Source: DASTYU01 sp035764655
GTDB taxonomy: Bacteria > Chloroflexota > Limnocylindria > Limnocylindrales > CSP1-4
Direction of reading: 5' to 3'
DNA: 5,479 nucleotides
NCBI GenBank assembly: GCA_035764655.1
Contig: DASTYU010000116.1
Location: 1-5,479 of the forward strand
The position numbers were made by a program, and so were the translations under genes. Shown here one piece after another: positions 1 through 5,132 of this stretch. Numbering within the stretch: the stretch's first letter is position 1; each line of letters begins with the position of its first letter. The notes below the pieces were generated by a model. That model was not told the origin of the DNA. It did not search any database and was given only the letters and a program-made list of their open reading frames with translations.

Positions 1-141
1 ACGCTCCTTGCCCGCGCGAACGTGCTGATCTGGTTCGTCGCCGACGACCCCGAACCGGTCTACCGGCTCTTCGTCCGCCCGTCGTTCGCGGCCTATGTCG
101 CCGCGTGGCTCTCCGACGCGGCCGAAGGCCTCAGCGACTGA
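1..141 (+). CDS. C-terminal end of an unrecognised protein (5' truncated)
   Basis: Frame 1 is open from the window edge to TGA at 139-141, giving 46 residues that end in WLSDAAEGLSD. About 91% of third codon positions are G or C, as in the well-supported genes nearby, so I take it as real coding sequence rather than chance. The visible part has a hydrophobic stretch (NVLIWFVA) followed by an acidic and aromatic segment, but no motif I can assign to a family. The gene starts outside the window. Its last 11 nt overlap the end of the convergent macrodomain gene, leaving no room for an intergenic terminator between the two. Function unknown. Confidence 0.7.
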   Translation, partial: TLLARANVLIWFVADDPEPVYRLFVRPSFAAYVAAWLSDAAEGLSD

Positions 142-649
142 GGACTTCTTCGAAGATCTCGAGGGTGTCGCGCGAGAACAGCACGAAGGTCACCAGTTCG
201 ATGCTGCCGGGCTCCAGGGCCAGGGCCTCGCTGACCGTATCGATCGCGATCTGCGCCGCGAGGTCGACCGGATATCCGTAGACCCCGGTCGAGATCGAGG
301 GGAAGGCGACGGACGTCGCGCCGAGCTCCGCTGCCAGGCGGAACGAGGTTCGATAGGCGCTCGCCAGCAGCTCGGGCTCGCCGGCGCCGCCACCGCGCCA
401 CACCGGCCCGACTGCGTGGATGACCCACTTAGCCGGGAGATCGCCGGAATCGCTGACGACCGCCGAGCCAGTCGGGCAGAAGCGGCCGCGCCCGTAGCGT
501 CGTTCGAGGTCGGCCATGATCAGTGGACCACCAGCGCGATGGATCGCGCCGTCGACCCCGCCACCACCAACCAGCGCACTGTTGGCCGCGTTGACGATCG
601 CGTCCGCCGATATTCGCGTGATGTCGCCTTGTTGCAATTCGAGGGTCAT
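131..649 (-). CDS. Macrodomain protein, YmdB-like (probable O-acetyl-ADP-ribose / ADP-ribose deacylase)
   Basis: A single-domain macrodomain protein of 172 residues, close to the roughly 177 of E. coli YmdB. The family binds ADP-ribose, and YmdB-type members hydrolyse O-acetyl-ADP-ribose or remove ADP-ribose from acidic residues; the protein is presumably cytosolic. Visible motifs in order are GDIT (8-11), VNAANSAL (19-26), GGGGVDGAIHRAGG (28-41), HAVGPVW (78-84) and FPSISTGVYGYP (116-127). N23 and D33 match the catalytic Asn and Asp of YmdB, so the active site looks intact. ATG (649-647) overlaps the TGA of the upstream lipoprotein gene (ATGA), with no good Shine-Dalgarno sequence, which suggests translational coupling. 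Third-position GC in the first quarter (about 68%) is lower than in the rest of the gene. The family is certain; the physiological substrate is not. Confidence 0.95.
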   Translation of the reverse strand: MTLELQQGDITRISADAIVNAANSALVGGGGVDGAIHRAGGPLIMADLERRYGRGRFCPTGSAVVSDSGDLPAKWVIHAVGPVWRGGGAGEPELLASAYRTSFRLAAELGATSVAFPSISTGVYGYPVDLAAQIAIDTVSEALALEPGSIELVTFVLFSRDTLEIFEEVLSR

Positions 650-1779
650 GGCAGCGCCGCGAACGCCTCCTCAAGGAGCGGTCGATTCCGATCCACTTCG
701 CGGGGATCGACGTACACCACGAACAGGACTCCGTCTGTCGCGTACACCCACTGCTCCTGGACGGGCTCGTCGCCAAATAGATACTGGTAGCGCCTGACCT
801 GCTTGTCGGCGACCGTCTGCTCCGTGCCTCGCCAGTGGCGTGGGTCGGCTGCCAGGACCTCTCGGAGGTCGAGCAGGTCGTTGCTCGCGACACCCGGGAA
901 CTCGAATGCGAGCACGACGATCGCCGGGGAACCCTCGAGCTGGCCGTAACCAAGCCTGACGTCGGACGGCTTCAGACCCACGGCTGCTGCCATTTCCTGC
1001 AACTCGCCAGGACACAGGAAAGAGCACACGTCGCCACTGTTGGGCCACGCTTCGCCCGGCATCGCGACGATCTGCAGGGGGCGGGCGTCGAGCTTGGCCG
1101 GGAGGAATCGCTCCGGCCCGGGATGGAGGATGCTCCACAGCGCGCGTTCGACGAGGTCGTGCCGATCCGGTTCGACGATCCCGATGACGATGGCGTCGCG
1201 GAGTGGCAGCACGGTCAGTGTTCCCGCAACGTGGTCTTTCTCGACGCGGACCCGCTGCAGCACGAGTGAGTCGTCAATCTCGACCTCGGTCAGCGAGGGG
1301 CGAGGGAGCACCTCCATCGCGGCGGCGACCCAGGCATTCGCCAGCGCTTCGCCGGACAGGCCGTCGGCCCGGAACGCGAGGAACGACATCCCCGATTCGC
1401 TGCGCGACGCGAACTGGAGCTGATCGGCGTCCAGGTCGAGGTCAGAGAGGAGCCGCCCGATCGCGAACGAATCGCCATCCCCGATCAGCTGGGCGACGGT
1501 CGTGGGCTGCTCGTCAAGGAAGTCCTGCCCCGCGAAATCGGGAAGCAGATCCGCGAGGGCCGTCCCGGGCGCGAAGCTCGGCGGAGCGGACGTCATGTTA
1601 GGACTCGCCGTCGGCGAAGGCTGCGGTTCGCTCGTCGGCCTGGCGGCGGTGCTGGGCGCGGGCGTGGTGGTCCCCGCAGCAGACGACGGAGCAGCCGCGT
1701 CCTCGGACGTTGCCGCGCTGCACGCGACGAGGACGGCGATGAGCAGCACCGGGGCGAGGAGCGGCGGGGTTCGTCTCAT
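646..1779 (-). CDS. Secreted lipoprotein with S/T/P/A-rich linker, unknown function
   Basis: A 377-residue protein of no family I recognise. Residues 1-19 form a signal peptide (MRRTPP then a Leu/Val/Ala-rich core) ending in the lipobox LVAC, so Cys20 should be lipidated and the protein anchored on the outer face of the membrane. Residues 21-69 are a low-complexity Ser/Thr/Pro/Ala linker. The rest is globular. By eye it contains two similar alpha/beta segments (about 104-219 and 259-376), each with a hydrophobic strand (MSFLAFRAD; AIVVLAFEFP), a helix, two further strands and a closing acidic helix. C252 and C256 (CSFLC) could form a disulphide. The ATG at 1779 was chosen because it has AGAGGG (1790-1785) 5 nt upstream and gives a proper signal peptide; upstream in-frame starts would run back through the cupin gene. 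It lies 22 nt after the cupin stop and is coupled to the macrodomain gene. Confidence 0.85.
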   Translation of the reverse strand: MRRTPPLLAPVLLIAVLVACSAATSEDAAAPSSAAGTTTPAPSTAARPTSEPQPSPTASPNMTSAPPSFAPGTALADLLPDFAGQDFLDEQPTTVAQLIGDGDSFAIGRLLSDLDLDADQLQFASRSESGMSFLAFRADGLSGEALANAWVAAAMEVLPRPSLTEVEIDDSLVLQRVRVEKDHVAGTLTVLPLRDAIVIGIVEPDRHDLVERALWSILHPGPERFLPAKLDARPLQIVAMPGEAWPNSGDVCSFLCPGELQEMAAAVGLKPSDVRLGYGQLEGSPAIVVLAFEFPGVASNDLLDLREVLAADPRHWRGTEQTVADKQVRRYQYLFGDEPVQEQWVYATDGVLFVVYVDPREVDRNRPLLEEAFAALP

Positions 1780-1801
1780 CACGACCCTCTTCGGGGCGAT
1801 G

Positions 1802-2275
1802 CTACAGGTAGCCCTCGGGCACCGGCCCGACGACCTCCATCTGGTAGCGCTCGGCGATCGCGTCGAGCCCCGCGTCGTCAGGGCCCTCCGCGATTCCGGC
1901 GGCCAGCGCATCGAAATAGCCCACCATGCCGGCCGGCGTGTACAGGTTCAGCTTGCGGCTACCCGCCTCGGCCGACTGGAACGTATGGCGCATCCCGAGC
2001 GGGACGTAGACGAACGATCCGGCCGGGCATTCGAAGTCCTGGCCGTCGAGGTGCATCCGGTATCGCCCGGCGATCACGTAGAACGACTCGGCGCAATCAC
2101 GGTGGACGTGCAGCGGTGGACCCATCCCGACGCCGGTTTCGGCGGTCTCGATCAGCGTGAAGGCGCCGCCGGTGACGTCCTCGTCGGCATGGACCGTGAC
2201 CCCGAACCCGCCAAGGTCGATCGTCCGCGCTTCGCCAGGACCCAGCACCACTCCGCCACCCGCGGTCGTCGCCAT
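1802..2275 (-). CDS. Small single-domain cupin protein
   Basis: A 157-residue monocupin. Motif 1 is G52-PPL-H56-V-H58 followed by E63 and G70. Motif 2 is G86-SFVYV-P92-L-G94 with H97. H56, H58, E63 and H97 are the standard metal ligands, so a bound divalent metal is likely. The overall look (PPLHVHRDCAESFYVIAG, then VPLGMRHTFQ) resembles the quercetin-dioxygenase-like cupins often found as small stand-alone proteins. Members include dioxygenases, isomerases and pure sensors, so neither reaction nor substrate can be assigned. The ATG at 2275 is preferred because GGAGG sits 6 nt upstream, although the frame stays open further 5'. It is the first gene of a probable cupin-lipoprotein-macrodomain unit. 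The 197 nt between it and the IclR gene contain no clear promoter or terminator, so read-through from the IclR gene is possible. Confidence 0.92.
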   Translation of the reverse strand: MATTAGGGVVLGPGEARTIDLGGFGVTVHADEDVTGGAFTLIETAETGVGMGPPLHVHRDCAESFYVIAGRYRMHLDGQDFECPAGSFVYVPLGMRHTFQSAEAGSRKLNLYTPAGMVGYFDALAAGIAEGPDDAGLDAIAERYQMEVVGPVPEGYL

Positions 2276-2281
2276 CGGCGT

Positions 2282-2286
2282 CCTCC
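2282..2286 (-). promoter_or_regulatory. Shine-Dalgarno site (GGAGG) of the cupin gene
   Basis: The plus strand reads CCTCC here, which is GGAGG on the minus strand, 6 nt before the ATG at 2275. It decides the start codon, because the reading frame continues open upstream into Arg-rich sequence that looks like out-of-frame translation of the IclR gene. Confidence 0.7.
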
Positions 2287-2472
2287 AGCCTGTTGCTTGC
2301 TGCGGATCGTAGACGACCCCGCGGTTGCATCGTATCGTGATGCCCACAGATAGCAGGTTTGTCCTTCCAGTCAGACCTCGTCCCGATGGGTTGGTCGCGC
2401 GTGCGCCGGCAAGTCGTCGCGATCCTGCTCGGATGCCAGACGTCGCCCCGGTCCTCGTGCCGACCCGACCGG

Positions 2473-3240
2473 CTACCGTCGGTCGACCGGCCTCGCGGTT
2501 CGTAGCTCGGCCGAGATTCGGGATGCGGCGCGAACCACGCGCTCCGTCACGCGCTCGCGCGTTCCCGACGCCGGGAAGCGGTAGGACGGTCCGTGAACGT
2601 GGACGGCCGCAAGGACGTCGCCATCCGTGGCTCGGATCGGCGCGGCGACCGACGCGAGCCCCTCGCTGAACTCGTCGCGAACCCACGCATAACCATCGAT
2701 TTTCACGTGCGCCAGCCGCTCACGAAGCTCCGCGGCGTCCGTGATGGTCGCCGGCGTGAACGACTCGAGCGGCGTCGCGAGAAAGCGGTCCAGTGCCGCC
2801 GGCGCCAGTCCGGCGAGCATGACCTGACCCGACGGAACCGCGTGCATCGGCACGCGCGAGCCCGTCCAGTCGCGAACCTGCACCTCGTGCGCCGTCCCGA
2901 CCTGGTCGACGTAGTGCACGACCCGACCGTCCGGCACGGACAGCCCCGCGACCTCCCCGACGCCGGTCGCCAGCTCTTCGAGGTGCGGCCGCGCCACCGC
3001 GACGAGGTCCCGCGTCGGGACGTGCCGCGTCGCCAGGTCGGCGATGCGCGGCCCCAGCCGGTAGCGCGTGCCGCCCGCCTCCTGTTCCACCGCGCCTTCG
3101 TGCCACAGGGCGGTCAGCAGGCGCGCGGCTGTGCTCTTCGGGACGCCGACACGCAGGGCCACGTCCGTCACGCCGATCGGGCCGTCGGCCAGCGCCGTCA
3201 GCACGGCGAAGGCGCGCTCGATGGACTGCACTCTGGACAC
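2473..3240 (-). CDS. IclR-family transcriptional regulator
   Basis: A 255-residue protein with the two-domain IclR layout and normal family length. Residues 1-65 form the winged helix-turn-helix: the typical opening SRVQSIERAFAVL, the HTH around TDVALRVGVPKSTAARLL (25-42), and the wing ending at YRLGPRI (60-66). Residues 80-250 are the GAF-like effector-binding domain, including the signature DEFSEGLASVAAPI (189-202). The start is GTG (3240-3238), chosen because the product then begins exactly where IclR proteins usually begin. IclR proteins act as dimers or tetramers and repress or activate small catabolic operons in response to a metabolite. The gene is divergent from the corrinoid operon across 104 nt containing a perfect palindrome, so control of that operon and of itself is the natural inference. 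The effector is unknown, possibly the pathway's methylated substrate. Confidence 0.95.
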   Translation of the reverse strand: MSRVQSIERAFAVLTALADGPIGVTDVALRVGVPKSTAARLLTALWHEGAVEQEAGGTRYRLGPRIADLATRHVPTRDLVAVARPHLEELATGVGEVAGLSVPDGRVVHYVDQVGTAHEVQVRDWTGSRVPMHAVPSGQVMLAGLAPAALDRFLATPLESFTPATITDAAELRERLAHVKIDGYAWVRDEFSEGLASVAAPIRATDGDVLAAVHVHGPSYRFPASGTRERVTERVVRAASRISAELRTARPVDRR

Positions 3241-3275
3241 GTTGGCGGCCCTGCCTTACGCTCCGAACTCGGGCT

Positions 3276-3292
3276 GTTCCACTATACGGCAC
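3276..3292. promoter_or_regulatory. Degenerate second copy of the operator
   Basis: GTTCCACTATACGGCAC matches the perfect palindrome at 13 of 17 positions, including the whole left arm GTTCC, and starts 18 bp before it with one base between the copies. A tandem pair would allow cooperative binding of two IclR dimers, as seen for some family members. The right half is imperfect, so it could be a weaker site or a chance match. Confidence 0.4.
3281..3286 (-). promoter_or_regulatory. Possible -10 element of the IclR gene promoter
   Basis: The minus strand reads TATAGT, a good -10 match, about 40 nt upstream of the GTG start. The expected -35 region falls in the palindrome arm (TTCCGC) and is not a good TTGACA match. 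The overlapping plus-strand TATACG (3283-3288) could serve as the -10 of the divergent operon, again without a clear -35. Because the hexamer lies inside the second operator copy, bound repressor would block the polymerase. This call rests on one hexamer only. Confidence 0.3.
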
Positions 3293-3293
3293 C

Positions 3294-3310
3294 GTTCCGC
3301 AATGCGGAAC
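3294..3310. promoter_or_regulatory. Perfect 17-bp palindrome, probable IclR operator
   Basis: GTTCCGCA-A-TGCGGAAC is a perfect 8+1+8 inverted repeat in the divergent region between the IclR gene and the corrinoid operon. Many IclR-family boxes have the form TTCCGC-n-GCGGAA, so both sequence and position fit an autoregulated operator. It lies 34 nt upstream of the corrinoid protein ATG and 53 nt upstream of the IclR GTG. Binding by the neighbouring regulator is inferred. Confidence 0.65.
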
Positions 3311-3344
3311 CGCCGCACTGGGCACGAGGACGGGTTCGAGGACG

Positions 3345-4043
3345 ATGGCTCAGGACGACTACGAGGAGATCGACCTCTCCGCGCTGAACGACGAGGAGCT
3401 CGTCGAGCAGATGCAGAACGACCTCTACGACGGCATGGCCGACGAGATCGTCGAGGGCACGAACATCCTGCTCGGGCGTGGCTGGGACGCATCCAAGGTC
3501 CTCGACGACGCGCTCGTCGCCGGCATGAAGATCGTCGGTATCGACTTCCGCGACGGGATTCTGTTCGTCCCCGAAGTGCTCCTCGCCGCGAACGCGATGA
3601 AGGCCGGCATGGCGGTGTTGCGGCCGCTGCTCGCCGAGACCGGTGCCGAACCCATCGGAAAGGTCGTGATCGGCACCGTCAAGGGCGACATCCACGACAT
3701 CGGCAAGAACCTGGTCGGGATGATGCTCGAAGGTGCCGGGTTCGAGGTGTTCGACCTCGGCATCAACACCGACGCCGACAAGTTCATCGCCGCGCTCGAG
3801 CAGCACAAGCCGGACATCCTCGGGATGAGCGCGTTGCTGACCACGACGATGCCGTACATGAAGGTCGTCATCGACGAGCTCAAGAACCGCGGCATCCGCG
3901 ACGACTACATCGTGCTGGTCGGCGGGGCGCCGCTGAACGAGGAGTTCGGGACGGCGATCGGCGCGGACGCCTATTGCCGCGATGCGGGCGTGGCCGCCGA
4001 AACCGCTCGGAAGTTGATCGATGCCAGGCGAGCAGCCGCGTAG
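3345..4043 (+). CDS. Methyltransferase-cognate corrinoid (cobalamin-binding) protein
   Basis: A 232-residue two-domain corrinoid protein of the MtbC/MtmC/MttC and methionine-synthase-module type. Residues 1-100 are an acidic lead plus the helical cap domain (DLYDGMADEIVEGTNILL; VPEVLLAANAMKAGM). Residues 104-232 are the Rossmann-like B12 domain with D115-x-H117-x-x-G120 (GDIHDIGKNLVG), S162 in MSALLTTTM, and G193-G194 followed by GADAYCRDA. H117 is the lower axial cobalt ligand in this family. It carries methyl groups on cobalt between a substrate-specific methyltransferase and the methyltetrahydrofolate enzyme encoded downstream. The ATG at 3345 has GAGG just upstream. It is the first gene of the plus-strand operon, and its end overlaps the DUF1638 gene by 23 nt. 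The family is clear; the methyl donor is not. Confidence 0.97.
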   Translation: MAQDDYEEIDLSALNDEELVEQMQNDLYDGMADEIVEGTNILLGRGWDASKVLDDALVAGMKIVGIDFRDGILFVPEVLLAANAMKAGMAVLRPLLAETGAEPIGKVVIGTVKGDIHDIGKNLVGMMLEGAGFEVFDLGINTDADKFIAALEQHKPDILGMSALLTTTMPYMKVVIDELKNRGIRDDYIVLVGGAPLNEEFGTAIGADAYCRDAGVAAETARKLIDARRAAA

Positions 4044-4818
4044 GGTCCTCGTCCTCGGGTGCGGCGCGCTCGGGCGCGAGCTTGCCACGCTGACCCGCGA
4101 GCTGCCCGGCGTCGATCTCACCTGTCTTCCGGCCGATCTCCACAACCGACCCGAGCGGATCCCCGAGGCTGTCGCCGGACGGCTCCGCGCGCGAGGCGGC
4201 AACTACGACCGCGTCTTCGTCGCTTACGCGGACTGCGGAACCGGCGGGCTGCTCGACCGGATGCTCGAAACCGAGTTCGCAGGCGTCGAGCGCATTCCGG
4301 GCGCCCACTGCTACGAGTTCTACGCGGGCGCGGCCGCGTTCGCGGCGCTCCAGGATGAAGAGGTTGGCACGTTCTACCTGACCGACTTCCTGGTTCGCAA
4401 CTTCGAGCGGATCGTGTGGCGCGGGCTCGGGCTCGCGGACCACCCCGAGCTGCTCGACACGTACTTCGGGAACTACCGCCGGCTCGTGTATCTCGCCCAG
4501 ACCGAGGACGAGGAGCTCGTGGAGCGTGCCCGGACGGCGGCCGACAGGCTCGGCCTCGCCTTCGAGGCTCGGTTCGTCGGCCTCGGCGACCTCGGTACCT
4601 TTATCCGTAGTGCTCCGAGCGCTACACCGGAGGTTGCGGGAGGCACAGGGTCCAGCGAGGAGCGACGTGTCGGACGCGAATCGCTCATACAGCTGCCGCG
4701 CGCCCGATCGAGCGATAAGACGACCCATCCGCGGACGCGCCGACCGACTAAGCCTCGCAAAGCCGCGGACGTAGCGCTCGCAGCAATTCCGGGTCGCCCT
4801 ACAGCGGAGAAGCCGTGA
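4021..4818 (+). CDS. DUF1638 protein with an anomalous C-terminal tail
   Basis: The open frame is 265 codons. Residues 1-196 match DUF1638, a family of unknown function often encoded beside corrinoid methyltransferase genes. Visible family segments are VLGCGALGREL (11-21), AYADCGTGGLLD (68-79), GAHCYEFYAG (94-103), GTFYLTDFLVRNFER (116-130) and YFGNYRRLVYLAQTED (148-163). C72, H96 and C97 are candidates for a metal or active site, though this is only inferred from the motifs. ATG 4021 has GGAAG 7 nt upstream and overlaps the corrinoid gene by 23 nt. Residues 197-265 are Arg/Pro/Ser-rich, resemble no domain, and have only about 64% GC at third positions against roughly 87% sampled in the body. 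A +2-frame TAG at 4608-4610 lies where the domain should end, so a one-base indel could have removed the native stop. The real protein may be about 196 residues ending near 4608. Confidence 0.88.
   Translation: MPGEQPRRVLVLGCGALGRELATLTRELPGVDLTCLPADLHNRPERIPEAVAGRLRARGGNYDRVFVAYADCGTGGLLDRMLETEFAGVERIPGAHCYEFYAGAAAFAALQDEEVGTFYLTDFLVRNFERIVWRGLGLADHPELLDTYFGNYRRLVYLAQTEDEELVERARTAADRLGLAFEARFVGLGDLGTFIRSAPSATPEVAGGTGSSEERRVGRESLIQLPRARSSDKTTHPRTRRPTKPRKAADVALAAIPGRPTAEKP
4660..4686 (+). other. Strong hairpin in the tail region of the DUF1638 frame
   Basis: GAGCGA (4660-4665) pairs with TCGCTC (4681-4686), and inside it CGTGT (4666-4670) pairs with ACGCG (4674-4678), one pair being G-U. The triloop is CGG and there is an AA bulge on the 3' side. 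That gives 11 pairs in 27 nt, with no U-tract, so it does not look like a rho-independent terminator. It could be an intergenic mRNA processing or stability element if this stretch is really non-coding. It was found by eye, and high GC makes chance stems common. Confidence 0.3.
4806..4809 (+). promoter_or_regulatory. Shine-Dalgarno site (GGAG) of the small 'virulence factor' gene
   Basis: GGAG ends 8 nt before ATG 4818. This spacing favours ATG 4818 over the GTG at 4815 (5 nt) and over ATG 4827 (17 nt). The site lies inside the upstream open frame, so the gene has its own ribosome entry and need not depend on the doubtful tail of the DUF1638 frame. Confidence 0.6.
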
Positions 4819-5132
4819 TGGCCGGCATGCTCACCGTCATCTGGTGGCGCGACATCCCGGCCCAGGTCATCGCAAAGGACAAGCGCCGGGCCAGCAAGGT
4901 GGTTCTCCATCCCCGCTTCCAGGTCGCAATCGACCGCGCGGCGCTGAAGGCCGGCCGGCGCGAGATGGACGCGTACATCGCCGAGTGGCGCAAGGAGCAG
5001 CGCAGCTGCGGCGACGACCTCGAGACGGCCGCGCGCGAGGAGGCCGAGCGTCTGGAGACCCACTACACGAAGGAGCGCCTCAACGAGCTGGTCGCGACCG
5101 GCGGCGTGGACGGCGCGAAGGCCGCCTCATGA
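4818..5132 (+). CDS. Small 'virulence factor'-family protein (PF13769-like), probable C1-pathway accessory
   Basis: A 104-residue soluble protein, charged and mainly helical in appearance. The hallmark is the N-terminal VIWWRDIPAQVIAKDKRR (7-24), followed by FQVAIDRAALKAG (36-48), YIAEWRKEQR (56-65) and a Glu/Arg-rich helical end. This matches the short bacterial family labelled 'virulence factor'. From memory of genome contexts, it commonly sits beside corrinoid and methyltetrahydrofolate methyltransferase genes, so the label is probably misleading and an accessory role in methyl transfer is more likely. No catalytic motif is evident. The start is ATG 4818, overlapping the upstream TGA by 1 nt; GTG 4815 would add only one residue. 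Its TGA overlaps the next ATG (ATGA at 5129-5132), indicating translational coupling. Confidence 0.9.
   Translation: MAGMLTVIWWRDIPAQVIAKDKRRASKVVLHPRFQVAIDRAALKAGRREMDAYIAEWRKEQRSCGDDLETAAREEAERLETHYTKERLNELVATGGVDGAKAAS

Noticed and set aside
95..790. Long plus-strand open frame opposite the macrodomain and lipoprotein genes
   Set aside because: Its product is Arg-rich with no domain, while the minus strand has clear macrodomain motifs and good codon bias. It is a high-GC antisense shadow.
2306..2334. Two TACGAT hexamers on the minus strand as -10 elements for the cupin gene
   Set aside because: Neither has a convincing -35 at 16-18 bp, so a promoter cannot be placed with any confidence.
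1502..2353. 283-codon plus-strand open frame across the lipoprotein start and the cupin gene
   Set aside because: Its translation has no recognisable motif and lies opposite the lipobox, cupin metal motifs and GGAGG site, which are all on the minus strand.
2448..2472. Inverted repeat CCGGTC/GACCGG just after the IclR stop as a terminator
   Set aside because: The stem is only 6 bp with a 13-nt loop and no U-tract on the minus strand, which is expected by chance at this GC content.
2276..2686. N-terminal extension of the cupin frame back to 2686
   Set aside because: The extension overlaps the end of the IclR gene, is Arg/Gly-rich, and the GGAGG-ATG pair at 2286-2273 gives a standard monocupin.
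3282..4202. 306-codon minus-strand open frame opposite the corrinoid gene
   Set aside because: The plus strand encodes a textbook B12-binding protein here; the antisense product is a codon-bias artefact.
4611..4817. Cobalamin riboswitch between the DUF1638 and small-protein genes
   Set aside because: The B12 context made this attractive, but I could not find a B12 box or the other conserved core segments.
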